Position numbers and translations under genes: made by a program
The notes under the pieces: model-generated
Database searches by the model: none
Seen by the model: the letters and a program-made list of their open reading frames with translations, nothing else
What the model was told of the DNA's origin: nothing
Assembly: GCF_029360645.1 (NCBI RefSeq)
Contig: NZ_JARDUA010000007.1
Location: 124,001-188,000, forward strand
DNA: 64,000 nt
Origin: Pontibacter litorisediminis
GTDB taxonomy: Bacteria; Bacteroidota; Bacteroidia; Cytophagales; Hymenobacteraceae
Direction of reading: 5' to 3'
Shown here: piece after piece, positions 49,564 through 58,199 of the stretch
Layout: every line of letters starts with the position of its first letter
Numbering within the stretch: the first letter of the stretch is position 1

Positions 49564-51222
49564 ATGAAACCACGCCACATACTTTTTGCCTCTGCTATAG
49601 CCGCCGCCACCTTTGGCTGTAGCAGCAGCACCACCGATGGCAACGAAGCCACCACCGAGACCGTTGCCGCAGACGAGTTGCAGCAGAAGCTGGATGCTTA
49701 TACTTCGGTACGCCTCACGGCTGACCTGAGCCACCTGAGCGAGAACGAGAAAAAGATGATTCCGCTGCTGATCGAGGCATCGGATATCATGAACAAGCTC
49801 TTCTGGTACGAAGCCTACGGCAAGCGCGATTCGCTGCTGACTGCGCTGGACAGTGAGGCCGCCCAAAAATATGTGCAGATCAACTATGGCCCCTGGGACC
49901 GCCTGGACAACAACGAGCCATTTATACCGGGAGTAGGTCCAAAGCCAGACGGTGCCAATTTCTACCCGACGGACATGACGAAGGAGGAGTTTGAGCAGGC
50001 CAACCTGCAGGACAAAGCCAGCCAGTACACGTTCCTGCGACGCGATGAGAACGGAAAACTGATCACGGTGCCTTACCACGTGCAGTTTAAGGAAGAGGTA
50101 CAGCGTGTGTCGGACCTGCTGAAGCAGGCTGCTGCTTTGGCTGATGATGCTGGCCTGAAGAAGTACCTGACTTTGCGCGCCGAGGCCGTGCTGACTGATA
50201 ATTACCAACCGTCGGACCTGGCCTGGATGGACATGAAGACAAACAAGTTGGACATAGTGATCGGCCCTATTGAGACCTATGAGGACAAGCTGTTCGGCTA
50301 TAAGGCGGCGCACGAGGCCTATGTGCTGGTAAAGGACATGGAGTGGAGCGAGCGCCTCTCAAAGTATGCGGCTTTTCTGCCAGAGCTGCAGCGCGGCCTG
50401 CCGGTTCCGGCACAGTATAAAACCGAAACCCCGGGCACCGACTCCGATTTGAATGCCTACGATGTGGTATACTATGCCGGCGACAGCAACGCGGGCAGCA
50501 AGACCATTGCCATCAACCTGCCTAACGATGAGGAGGTGCAGCTGAAGAAGGGCACGCGCCGCCTGCAGCTCAAGAATGCCATGCGGGCCAAATTTGATAA
50601 GATCATGGAGCCGATTGCCGAGGAGCTGATTGCGGAGGACCAGCAGCAGTATGTTACTTTTGATGCCTTCTTTGCCAACACCATGTTCCACGAGGTGGCG
50701 CACGGTCTGGGCATCAAGAACACGATCAACAACAAAGGCACGGTGCGCGAGGCCCTAAAGGAGCATGCCTCCGCCCTGGAAGAAGGGAAAGCCGATATCC
50801 TGGGCCTCTACATGATCACGCAGCTGCAGGAGAAAGGCGAAATCTCTGGTGACCTGAAAGAATACTATACAACCTTCCTGGCCGGTATCTTCCGTTCTGT
50901 AAGGTTTGGTGCGGCCAGCGCGCACGGCAAGGCCAACATGGTGCGCTTTAACTTCTTTAAAGACAACGGGGCCTTTGAGCGCGACGAGGAAACAGGCAAG
51001 TACCGCGTGAACTATGAGAAGATGCGCGAGGCGATGAACAAGCTGTCGGAGAAAATCCTGACGCTGCAGGGTAACGGCGACTACGCAGGCGTAGGCACAC
51101 TGCTAAACGAGCAGGGCCAGATAAGCCCGCAGTTGCAAGCCGACCTGGACCGCCTGGCCAAGGCCAATATTCCGGTAGACATTATTTTTGAGCAAGGCAC
51201 GGAGGTGCTGAGCCTAAAATAA
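49564..51222 (+). CDS. M49-like (dipeptidyl peptidase III-related) zinc hydrolase, lipoprotein
   Basis: A 552-residue lipoprotein with lipobox FGC (Cys19). The zinc motif is HEVAH (376-380, in NTMFHEVAHGLG), the third ligand being Glu in ALEEGKADILGLY about 30 residues on. The layout with WYEAYGKRDSLL early, NQ and KxDxVIGPIETYEDKLFGYKAA in the middle agrees with peptidase family M49-related proteins of Bacteroidota; the classical HExxGH of DPP III is replaced by HEVAH. It probably trims dipeptides from peptides in the periplasm. Single gene behind a long repeat-filled region. Confidence 0.87.
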   Translation: MKPRHILFASAIAAATFGCSSSTTDGNEATTETVAADELQQKLDAYTSVRLTADLSHLSENEKKMIPLLIEASDIMNKLFWYEAYGKRDSLLTALDSEAAQKYVQINYGPWDRLDNNEPFIPGVGPKPDGANFYPTDMTKEEFEQANLQDKASQYTFLRRDENGKLITVPYHVQFKEEVQRVSDLLKQAAALADDAGLKKYLTLRAEAVLTDNYQPSDLAWMDMKTNKLDIVIGPIETYEDKLFGYKAAHEAYVLVKDMEWSERLSKYAAFLPELQRGLPVPAQYKTETPGTDSDLNAYDVVYYAGDSNAGSKTIAINLPNDEEVQLKKGTRRLQLKNAMRAKFDKIMEPIAEELIAEDQQQYVTFDAFFANTMFHEVAHGLGIKNTINNKGTVREALKEHASALEEGKADILGLYMITQLQEKGEISGDLKEYYTTFLAGIFRSVRFGAASAHGKANMVRFNFFKDNGAFERDEETGKYRVNYEKMREAMNKLSEKILTLQGNGDYAGVGTLLNEQGQISPQLQADLDRLAKANIPVDIIFEQGTEVLSLK

Positions 51223-51569
51223 CCTGCTCTTTATTCCTATCATGCGAGCGAGTCCGGCCACAACTGGGCTCGCTTCATTTTAAGCACAAACGCAGTGAAA
51301 TTGTACTATAAAAATAATAAATATAAGCCATGCGTTATCCTCTCAATAAAGCTGCCGAAAAGGTTCCGGAATAAGAACTGCAGGCGTAATTCTGAGGGAG
51401 TAACTTCGATAATTTAAGTAAAGATGCTGTATTTCTTAGTGAGCAACTGATTCTGAGGGTGGTAGCACAGTTAAAAAGGAAAAACTTTATAACTTATATG
51501 GGTTGCAAAGAGTATGTATTGGTTGTTTAATCAATTGCAAACCAAAACTTTAAACCTTCAAGAACAGCC
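51223..51569. other. Intergenic region after the M49-like gene
   Basis: A 347-base AT-rich gap. A hairpin at 51247-51281 (9-bp stem with one G-T pair, T-rich tail) may terminate the upstream gene. The remainder (51300-51569) shows no gene or repeat that I recognise. Confidence 0.45.
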
Positions 51570-51782
51570 ATGAGAAGTTTTTATGACTTTAACAGAAGCA
51601 GCCCCAAAGAACGCCAGGAACAGTACAAGTATTTCCCAGAACTAGCGCTATTTCATATAGCACTTCGCGAAGAGTTAGGAGAAGAAGAGTATGACGCCTT
51701 CTACCAGGCCGAGCAGGATGCGCAAAAGCGCTTCATTACCCCTATGTCTCACCAAACCACCACCAAATGGGCAACAGCTTAA
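51570..51782 (+). CDS. Small hydrophilic protein of unknown function
   Basis: A 70-residue soluble protein rich in Glu, Gln and Arg; no signal peptide. I see no family. The frame is intact, it starts with ATG after an A-rich leader, and it ends 21 bases before a clear terminator, which supports it as a gene. Confidence 0.6.
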   Translation: MRSFYDFNRSSPKERQEQYKYFPELALFHIALREELGEEEYDAFYQAEQDAQKRFITPMSHQTTTKWATA

Positions 51783-51803
51783 GGCAAACCAGACACAGCA
51801 TGT

Positions 51804-51838
51804 AAAAAGGCAAACTGTACTTCACAGTTTGCCTTTTT
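51804..51838. terminator. Convergent terminator
   Basis: A 15-bp stem (51804-51818 with 51824-51838) with five-base loop, A- and T-rich ends, between the small gene and the minus-strand oxidoreductase. Confidence 0.85.
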
Positions 51839-51855
51839 GTTTTAGAGCAAGGCCG

Positions 51856-53001
51856 CTATACCTGCTGCAACACCAGTTCAGCCCCTTCTTCTCCCACCAG
51901 TGAGCCGATAGCTATGCCCATGCCACCCAAGCGCACGGCACAGCTTATTCTGCCGGTTACCTTCTGGACCAGCGTAGTTTTGGCATTGCCTGAGCCCAGG
52001 CCCATGATCCCGCTCCAGCGGTGCTGCACCTCAAATGGGGTGTCCGGTAGGATCACCTCGCGCAGCAGCTGCTCCAATCTTTGCTGTATCAGCTCCGTTA
52101 GTCCCAGCTCCGTGGTTGTTTCGGCCTCAAATGCCAGGTTACGGCCACCGCCAAAGAGCACCCGGTTGCCAATGTTACGGAAGTAGTAATAGCCTTTGTC
52201 GTAATGAAAGGTGCCTTTGAATTTAAGATCATCGATAGGCTTGGTGATGAGCACCTGCGCGCGGGCTGGCTGAACCTGCAACGAGGGGATCAGTTTCTGC
52301 GCAAAGCCGTTGGTGGCCACCAATACAGCACGAGCTTTTAAGTTTAAGCTCTGTGCCGTCACAGCAACCACATCCTGCGCATTCTCCTGTAAGGCCTGTA
52401 CCTCCAACCCGTTTAGCACCAACACGCCCATTGCCTGCACCTTCTGCGTAAGCGCCAGGATCATTTTGCCTGTGTCTATCTGGCCTTCGGCGGTGCTCAG
52501 TAGCAGGTGCCGCACGCCTTTAAAGCCAAACGCGCTTATCTTGTCGTCGGCTGTCTGGAACACTTCTGTCTCGCCAATGGTGTTTTGCAGCTGCTTGTTC
52601 AGGTAGGGGAGTTGCTCCAGGCACGCCTCATATAGCTCCTGCTGCTTTGGCTCGAACAGCTCGTAGCCTCCCCAGCGGTGGTAGTCTATGGTACTGTCGC
52701 CCAGGTTCTGGCGCAGGCGCTGCAGGCCTCTCCAGCGGCGCTCCACTAATCCGAAAACCTCCTCCTCGGAGTGGTGCCGCAGGTCGTCGAGCAGCTCGGA
52801 GGGGCTGCCGAAGCAGGCAAAGCCGGCGTTCTTGGAGCTGGCCCCGGTAGGCAGCAAGCCGCGCTCGGCCACTACCACCTTTAGCTGTGGCTGCTGCTTT
52901 TTCAGGTGCAGGGCTGCATTTAACCCCACAATGCCACTGCCGATAATCAGGACATCAATGTCCTTAAAGTATGTTTCCTGTTCCCAAAAGCTCAGTTGCA
53001 T
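51856..53001 (-). CDS. FAD-dependent oxidoreductase (DAO family)
   Basis: A 381-residue glycine/D-amino-acid oxidase-type flavoprotein. The Rossmann motif is IDVLIIGSGIVGLNAALHL (Gly21, Gly23, Gly26); EGQIDTGKMI and HRWSGIMGLGSGN are in the substrate and C-terminal FAD regions. It probably oxidises an amino or methylamino acid in the cytoplasm. It is the last of three minus-strand genes with short spacing (3 bases to the 53005 gene). Confidence 0.9.
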   Translation of the reverse strand: MQLSFWEQETYFKDIDVLIIGSGIVGLNAALHLKKQQPQLKVVVAERGLLPTGASSKNAGFACFGSPSELLDDLRHHSEEEVFGLVERRWRGLQRLRQNLGDSTIDYHRWGGYELFEPKQQELYEACLEQLPYLNKQLQNTIGETEVFQTADDKISAFGFKGVRHLLLSTAEGQIDTGKMILALTQKVQAMGVLVLNGLEVQALQENAQDVVAVTAQSLNLKARAVLVATNGFAQKLIPSLQVQPARAQVLITKPIDDLKFKGTFHYDKGYYYFRNIGNRVLFGGGRNLAFEAETTTELGLTELIQQRLEQLLREVILPDTPFEVQHRWSGIMGLGSGNAKTTLVQKVTGRISCAVRLGGMGIAIGSLVGEEGAELVLQQV

Positions 53002-53004
53002 AGG

Positions 53005-53256
53005 CTAGTTGTCTGTCCGGAAGTGGGGATGGTCGTAGGTACGGGCTTCCTGCTCAGCTATCAGTTCGTAATGGGTGAGCATGATCTCGCGCTCGCCGCT
53101 GTTCATGGCTTTAACGAAAGTGCCGTCAGGTGTTTCGTAGATGGCGTAATTGTGCTGCCCGAAGGGGTAAAGGTTATTGCTGCGCAGGATCTGGGCCTGC
53201 GTCAGGTCTACCTGCCGCCCGTTGGTGGTGGTAACGATGTATCTGCTTTTATCCAT
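53005..53256 (-). CDS. Small protein of unknown function in an oxidoreductase/hydrolase operon
   Basis: An 83-residue soluble protein. No family recognised. Its first 16 codons overlap the end of the alpha/beta hydrolase gene by 49 bases in another frame; no in-frame ATG lies within the next 50 codons. The tight spacing with both neighbours suggests translational coupling. Confidence 0.7.
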   Translation of the reverse strand: MDKSRYIVTTTNGRQVDLTQAQILRSNNLYPFGQHNYAIYETPDGTFVKAMNSGEREIMLTHYELIAEQEARTYDHPHFRTDN

Positions 53257-53906
53257 GTCTCTTCTAATATGCGGCTTAAGATACCACTTATTTCGTCAGC
53301 CTGGTGCAGCACCATTAAATGTTCGCCCCGCTTCACTTTAATCACATCGGGCCTGTCGTGCAGGGGTAGGATAAGGTCGTGGGTGCCGTGGATCTGCACC
53401 AGCCCCGGCAGCACCTCCTGCTGCGGCCAGGCCAGCAGTTGCCCCAACGACCAGCGCAGCACCTTTTCGTCTATCTCCAGTATGGCTTCCTTTAGCAGCT
53501 GCTTCTCTTGTTTGGTGTGTGCCCCGAAGAACAGGGGGGCGATTGGGTGCACGCTTTGCATCAGCTTCAGCGGCATCCAGCGGTGCAGGTCTGTTTTGCC
53601 GATCGCCCGGTAAAGGGCAGGCAAGGCGTGGCGTGTGGCCAGGCTGGAGATGAGGATGGTCTTGCGCGGCCTGAGGATCTTGCTCAGCTCAATGGCCACC
53701 AGCCCGCCGTAGGACAGGCCAATCAGGATAGGGTCAGGGTCGGTGATTTGCTCCAGTAGCCGGTGTACGTAGGCGTGCAGGGGCTCATCGATATGCTTCG
53801 GCGCGACCCACTCCACGTACTGTTGAGGTATGTACTCAGGTAGCCTCAGGCTCTGAAACATGCGCCAGTCGGCGCCCAGCCCGCTGATAAAGTATGCTGT
53901 GCTCAT
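53208..53906 (-). CDS. Alpha/beta hydrolase
   Basis: A 232-residue hydrolase, short for the fold. Nucleophile elbow GLSYGG (Ser65), Asp in QIHGTHDLILP and His in RGEHLMVLH. No signal peptide. Substrate unknown. It heads the operon whose other members are the 83-residue unknown protein and a DAO-type oxidoreductase. Confidence 0.88.
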   Translation of the reverse strand: MSTAYFISGLGADWRMFQSLRLPEYIPQQYVEWVAPKHIDEPLHAYVHRLLEQITDPDPILIGLSYGGLVAIELSKILRPRKTILISSLATRHALPALYRAIGKTDLHRWMPLKLMQSVHPIAPLFFGAHTKQEKQLLKEAILEIDEKVLRWSLGQLLAWPQQEVLPGLVQIHGTHDLILPLHDRPDVIKVKRGEHLMVLHQADEISGILSRILEETWIKADTSLPPPTGGR

Positions 53907-53985
53907 GGTATACTTGTACGGGCAGAAAGGTACTTGTTTTTAGGCAGAAGGTACAGCCTGCAGCAGCTTTATACTTTATCGGGGC

Positions 53986-54933
53986 TCAAGGCACCCGTGC
54001 CAGCCCGTGTCCCAGAAACCGTAGCGCGTCCTGCACCGTCTCCTGTGGCAGCTCTTCCATAGGAATGTGGCCGGCACCAGAGTACATAATCAGCTGAGCC
54101 CCGTTTATACTTTGCTGGAAGCGTGTGGCATTGGCCGCCGGTATCCAGGCATCGGCCTCGCCCCAAAGTATAAGCGTGGGTGCCTGCACCTGCGCCAGCT
54201 TGTGCAGGTTATCGGCATCCACCGTGTTCAGGCGGGCAATAAAGGCCTCGCGGTTGCCCTGGCGCAGCAGCATGTCGTGGCTCAGGCTGATGGCCTGTTC
54301 CGTAAGTTTGCTGTCGTCGCCATACACCTCCAGCAGGCTTTTCTCCACGATAAAACGAGGGGTGATATACTTGAGCGAGTGACGGAGCAGGGGTGTTTGT
54401 GCCATCCGGAACGGCAGGGAGATGCCTTTGTCGTTGGCGTTGGTAACACCCGTTGGCGATACCAGGATAAGCTTCTGCACCCGCTCAGGGTGGTCGGCGG
54501 CAAAGTCGAAGGCGATCTGCCCGCCCAGGGAGCTGCCGGCAAGGTGGGCTTGCTCAATACCAAGGCTATCCAGGAAGTGCAGCAACAAGTCAGCATAATA
54601 GTCGATGGTATAGGTGTCGGTGACGTTTCGGCCCGTGAGGCCAAAGCCGGGCAGGTCGAGGCGCAGCACGCGGTGGCTCTTGCTGAGCTCGGACGCCCAG
54701 CCATCCCAGGTGTTCAGGGAGGCGGCTGTGCCGTGCAGCAGCACAATCGGTGTTCCTTTTCCTTCGTCGCGGTAGTGCACGTTGGCGCCGGCTATACTTT
54801 TAAACCTTGATGCCGGATGTTTATACTTTGCCGCTACTTCCTCAGCGGGTATGTCAGCGCGGATCATGAGCGCGGTGGCAGCCACCAGTATCAATGCCGC
54901 TGCTACAGCCATACGTCTAGTCCTGGGTTTCAT
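53986..54933 (-). CDS. Alpha/beta hydrolase, membrane-anchored or secreted
   Basis: A 315-residue hydrolase with an N-terminal hydrophobic segment (residues 9-24) that may be a signal anchor. Oxyanion HGTAASLNTWDGW, nucleophile elbow GSSLGG (Ser135), Asp in LWGEADAWIP and His in SGAGHIPMEE, typical of the 2-hydroxy-6-oxo-hydrolase/proline iminopeptidase-like group. The role is unknown. It is a single gene; its upstream region carries three alternating AAGTATA words. Confidence 0.9.
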   Translation of the reverse strand: MKPRTRRMAVAAALILVAATALMIRADIPAEEVAAKYKHPASRFKSIAGANVHYRDEGKGTPIVLLHGTAASLNTWDGWASELSKSHRVLRLDLPGFGLTGRNVTDTYTIDYYADLLLHFLDSLGIEQAHLAGSSLGGQIAFDFAADHPERVQKLILVSPTGVTNANDKGISLPFRMAQTPLLRHSLKYITPRFIVEKSLLEVYGDDSKLTEQAISLSHDMLLRQGNREAFIARLNTVDADNLHKLAQVQAPTLILWGEADAWIPAANATRFQQSINGAQLIMYSGAGHIPMEELPQETVQDALRFLGHGLARVP

Positions 54934-54958
54934 CGTTTTATCGTTTGGGAATGGCGCG

Positions 54959-54988
54959 AAGTATAAATTTATACTTTAAAAGTATAAA
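54959..54988. repeat. Three alternating AAGTATAA words forming two overlapping palindromes
   Basis: 54959-54976 is an 18-bp perfect palindrome and 54968-54988 a 21-base palindrome with one central unpaired base, both made of AAGTATAAA and its complement. They lie 26 bases upstream of the hydrolase start on the minus strand. Confidence 0.85.
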
Positions 54989-55044
54989 TAAGGGTATCTT
55001 GGGAGCTGTTTTTTTGAAGGTACAGACAGGGGGATACCTGGAAA

Positions 55045-55079
55045 GAAAAAGCACCAGAAGCTTATGCCCCTGGTGCTTT
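55045..55079 (-). terminator. Terminator of the VKOR-SPW operon
   Basis: Stem AAAGCACCAG/CTGGTGCTTT (55048-55057 with 55070-55079) followed on the minus strand by five T. Confidence 0.82.
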
Positions 55080-55102
55080 ACGTTTAGCTGCCGGTGTTCT
55101 TC

Positions 55103-55504
55103 CTACTCTTCTAAATCAACCCTCGGCTGCCTTTTGGCCTCCCGCGCATGCATGGAATCCGACTTCCAGAGGGCAGACCAGCCACCTCCGTAGGTTTCCT
55201 CTATCTTGCCTTTTATAAAGCTAAGCCCGGTAACCAGAGCACCCACCACCATGCTGTTTACTGTGGCAGTGGTATTGTCGTAGCCTAATACCCAGGGGGC
55301 CAGCAGCAGCCAGAGGCCCAGCGGCACGTTGTAGAGGCGCACCACACGGGTAGCTTCCCACCACGAGACGATGGCAAAGCTGGCTATCACCGGCCCTACG
55401 ATATGCTCGTTGTCAGTGATGATCTTGATATCATTATAGCCAAGTATGGCCGCCGAGGCCATGAGCCAAATGCCGAGTATTGCGTTGATAACCTGTGCCC
55501 ACAT
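55103..55504 (-). CDS. SPW-repeat membrane protein
   Basis: A 133-residue inner-membrane protein with four hydrophobic segments in two repeats, LGIWLMASAAILGY (residues 10-23) and LGLWLLLAPWVLGY (about 62-75), the W-containing units that define SPW-repeat proteins. No function is established. It is 11 bases downstream of the VKOR-like gene. Confidence 0.85.
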   Translation of the reverse strand: MWAQVINAILGIWLMASAAILGYNDIKIITDNEHIVGPVIASFAIVSWWEATRVVRLYNVPLGLWLLLAPWVLGYDNTTATVNSMVVGALVTGLSFIKGKIEETYGGGWSALWKSDSMHAREAKRQPRVDLEE

Positions 55505-55515
55505 AGCGCTGTGCT

Positions 55516-56076
55516 TTAAATTACTTTTCCCTGAACTTCCTTATAGCCCCAAAAGGCCTTCCACATCGACACCTTGGCGTCCTTCACCCGCTTCATGTAC
55601 TGCAGACTGGCCAGCATCTCGTCCATGGCCGGGCCGATCATCACCACAGATATCAGCGCCGTGCTGAGGCAGAGGGTGCACCAGGCATCGTACAATACCG
55701 GCTGCAGCACCACCAGCAGCACGCTCACAAACCCAAGCGGGCCAACGGCCAGACCAAAGGCTATTACGATCCAGGGCATGGTGCGCCACCTGCGAATGCC
55801 CCCGATCACCCCGGCCAAGGCATCCACCAGGTAGCCGAGGGCTCCGAGAACGGCGTCTGGCACGGGCAGTAACTGGGACGTTTTAGAGGTAAGGATCTTC
55901 TGGCTGCCGTTCCCGAAAAAAGGCTCCCAAACAGTGTCTACTACTTTTAGCTGGAACAGGGCCAGGTAAGTGGCGATGGCAAAGCCCACCATCGCCGCGA
56001 TGACGATCGGCAGCCGCTGCGCCCACGAAGCCGGGTTATAACTCCACCCTGGCGGTATACCTTCTTCTTTGCTCAT
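55516..56076 (-). CDS. Vitamin K epoxide reductase (VKOR) family protein
   Basis: A 186-residue membrane protein with four helices. The active-site CxxC is WCTLC (Cys133, Cys136), and PVPDAVLGALGYLVDAL is the family's conserved loop. No second Cys pair is present, and there is no fused thioredoxin domain. VKOR homologues reoxidise a DsbA-like thiol oxidase with quinone; without the loop cysteines this one may work differently. It is transcribed with the SPW-repeat gene. Confidence 0.87.
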   Translation of the reverse strand: MSKEEGIPPGWSYNPASWAQRLPIVIAAMVGFAIATYLALFQLKVVDTVWEPFFGNGSQKILTSKTSQLLPVPDAVLGALGYLVDALAGVIGGIRRWRTMPWIVIAFGLAVGPLGFVSVLLVVLQPVLYDAWCTLCLSTALISVVMIGPAMDEMLASLQYMKRVKDAKVSMWKAFWGYKEVQGKVI

Positions 56077-56162
56077 ATAGCTTTCTGCTTTTATTCAGAT
56101 TGTACTACGTGAGCAGCAGGCGTGCGTTATACTTTGGCCGTATTCCGCCATTTTGCACAAAG

Positions 56163-56191
56163 AAAAAGCCTGCAAATGGGTTGCAGGCTTT
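56163..56191 (-). terminator. Terminator of the amino acid permease gene
   Basis: Stem 56165-56175 with 56181-56191 (11 bp, five-base loop), followed on the minus strand by a T-run. Confidence 0.82.
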
Positions 56192-56211
56192 CCTATGGTG
56201 GGTATCATTAT

Positions 56212-57687
56212 TTATCCCTTGATTTTCCTGAACCTGTTGCCGAAGAGGTAGTATACCGGCACGCCCAGCGCCACGATAATGAGCCCCGGCCAGGTGAAAA
56301 CAGGCTTGTAGATAAGCAGGATAAGGCAGATGCCGGAGGATAGGAGCACGTACAGCGCGGGCAGCACCGGGTAGCCAAAGGCCTTGTAGGGACGGGGCAG
56401 GTCCGGGCGCTTTTTACGCAAAACAAACACCCCGATGATGGTCAGGATGTAGAACAGCATCACGGCAAAGACCACGTAATCGAGCAGGTCGCCGTAGGTG
56501 CCGGTGAGGCAGAGCAGGCAGGCCCACACGCACTGCAGCCACAGTGCCGCGGCCGGTACGCCGTTTTTGTTCAGGCGGCCCATTTTCTCGAAAAACAGCC
56601 CGTCTTTGGCTATGGCATAGTATACGCGCGCGCCGGAAAGTATAGCCCCGTTGTTACAGCTAAAGGTAGAGATCATGATCAGGATGGCAATGGCCACGGT
56701 GGCCTCGTAACCGCCAATCACCTCTGCCGCCGCAGCTGCCACCCGGTCGTTGTCGGCAAAGGTAATGCCTTGCCCGATCGTTGTGGCGGCATCCGGGGAG
56801 CCGTGCATCGGCAGCACCAGCAGGTACACCAGGTTGATGAGCATGTAAATGCCCATGACAATGGCCGAGCCAATCACCATGCTGAGCACGATGGTGCGTT
56901 TCGGGTTTACGATCTCATCGCCTGAAAAGCCAATGTTGTTCCAGGAGTCGGCTGAGAAGAGAGCCCCTACCATGGCCATGCCCAGCGCAGACACGAGCAC
57001 TGTGCCGGTAGGCACCGGGGCGCCAGAGCCGCTCGGGCCCCAAAAGTCGGAGAAGTTAGCGGCAACGGCCGTGTCGTTTACGCCGAACAGCAGGCCAAAG
57101 AGAATCAGGCCAAACAGGGCGACAAGCTTGGTGCTGCCAAAGATGTTCTGGATGAGCTTTCCGCTCTTCACGCCCTGGGAGTTCATGTACGTCAGGAAGA
57201 TGATACTGACAATGGTCAGCAACTGCACAGAGGTAAACTCCAGCCCGGCCACCTGCAGCAGGACATTGTCCTCGCTGAACCAGGGGATGAGCACGCCGGT
57301 AAAGCGCGCAAAGGCCACGCCCACGGCCGCAATCACACCCGTCTGGATCACCAGGAACAGCGTCCAGCCATACAGGAAAGCCACCATCTTGTTGTAAGCC
57401 TCCTTCAGGTACACATACTGCCCGCCCACATTCGGGAACATGGAGGAGAGTTCGCCATAGCTGACAGCACCCACCATGGTCAGGAAACCGGAGATGAGCC
57501 AAACCAGCAGCATGTAGCCGGGGCTGACGACAGTGCGGGAGATATCGGCGGTAACGATGAAGATGCCTGAGCCGATCATGCCGCCCGTCACGATCATAAT
57601 GGCATCATACAGTGTTATTTCACGCTTAAAGCTGCCTTTGCCCTGGGCTTCTTCCTGTACTTCTGATGACTTGGTAGTATGCTGCAT
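56212..57687 (-). CDS. APC family amino acid permease (LAT-like)
   Basis: A 491-residue inner-membrane transporter with twelve helices. ITLYDAIMIVTGGMIGSGIFIV carries the GSG of helix 1 and FSADSWNNIGFSGDEI the helix 6 region, both characteristic of the L-type amino acid transporter subfamily of APC. It likely exchanges or imports neutral amino acids. Single gene with promoter and terminator. Confidence 0.93.
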   Translation of the reverse strand: MQHTTKSSEVQEEAQGKGSFKREITLYDAIMIVTGGMIGSGIFIVTADISRTVVSPGYMLLVWLISGFLTMVGAVSYGELSSMFPNVGGQYVYLKEAYNKMVAFLYGWTLFLVIQTGVIAAVGVAFARFTGVLIPWFSEDNVLLQVAGLEFTSVQLLTIVSIIFLTYMNSQGVKSGKLIQNIFGSTKLVALFGLILFGLLFGVNDTAVAANFSDFWGPSGSGAPVPTGTVLVSALGMAMVGALFSADSWNNIGFSGDEIVNPKRTIVLSMVIGSAIVMGIYMLINLVYLLVLPMHGSPDAATTIGQGITFADNDRVAAAAAEVIGGYEATVAIAILIMISTFSCNNGAILSGARVYYAIAKDGLFFEKMGRLNKNGVPAAALWLQCVWACLLCLTGTYGDLLDYVVFAVMLFYILTIIGVFVLRKKRPDLPRPYKAFGYPVLPALYVLLSSGICLILLIYKPVFTWPGLIIVALGVPVYYLFGNRFRKIKG

Positions 57688-57703
57688 AAGTAAAAATGAG
57701 GCA

Positions 57704-57711
57704 CAAAGGTA
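57704..57711 (-). promoter_or_regulatory. -7 element of the APC permease gene
   Basis: Minus-strand TACCTTTG, a full consensus match, 16 bases before the start codon, giving a very short leader. Confidence 0.55.
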
Positions 57712-57911
57712 ATGTTTTTTGTCCTCTGTTATACACCCTGCTTCTTCATAAGGGGCGGAAGCTGGTGTGGGGCCTTGCTGAATGATTCACAGCACCATCC
57801 GGAGGTGCCTTTTGCGCCTTCTGCCACAAATTCGTTTGTCAGGTAATCTCGCATGTTCACGGATGAAAACAGGATGTTGGTATAATAGGGTAGTGTTTTA
57901 TGCAACAGTAC

Positions 57912-57943
57912 TTTGTAATGCACAGTACTATAGAGTAAGTTTG
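57912..57943 (+). promoter_or_regulatory. Textbook Bacteroidota promoter
   Basis: TTTG (57912-57915), 20 bases, TAAGTTTG (57936-57943): complete -33/-7 match, 38 bases before the small secreted protein gene. Confidence 0.75.
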
Positions 57944-57981
57944 CAAGAACAAAATCAGTTACACTATAAAAATTTACCACT

Positions 57982-58179
57982 ATGAAAATCTTAGTTCTTA
58001 TCGCCGCCTCAATTTTTGGTTTTGGTTTCGCAGTGCAGGAAACCTACAAAGTGCCACAGCCAGAGCAAGCATTCGTGTTACGCGAAGCCCCTGCCGTACT
58101 GGAGGAGCCTGTAATGGATGTGATGCTGGACACAGTGGAAGTAACAGTAGAAGCCCCGGTAGCGGTAGCCAGCCTGTAA
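57982..58179 (+). CDS. Small secreted protein of unknown function
   Basis: A 65-residue peptide with an N-terminal hydrophobic stretch (LVLIAASIFGFGFAVQ, residues 4-19) that may be a signal peptide, then an acidic Val/Glu/Pro-rich tail (EEPVMDVMLDTVEVTVEAPV). No family. Its perfect promoter strongly supports a real gene. Confidence 0.68.
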   Translation: MKILVLIAASIFGFGFAVQETYKVPQPEQAFVLREAPAVLEEPVMDVMLDTVEVTVEAPVAVASL

Positions 58180-58199
58180 GGTAGCCGCTGCCCGCGCCT

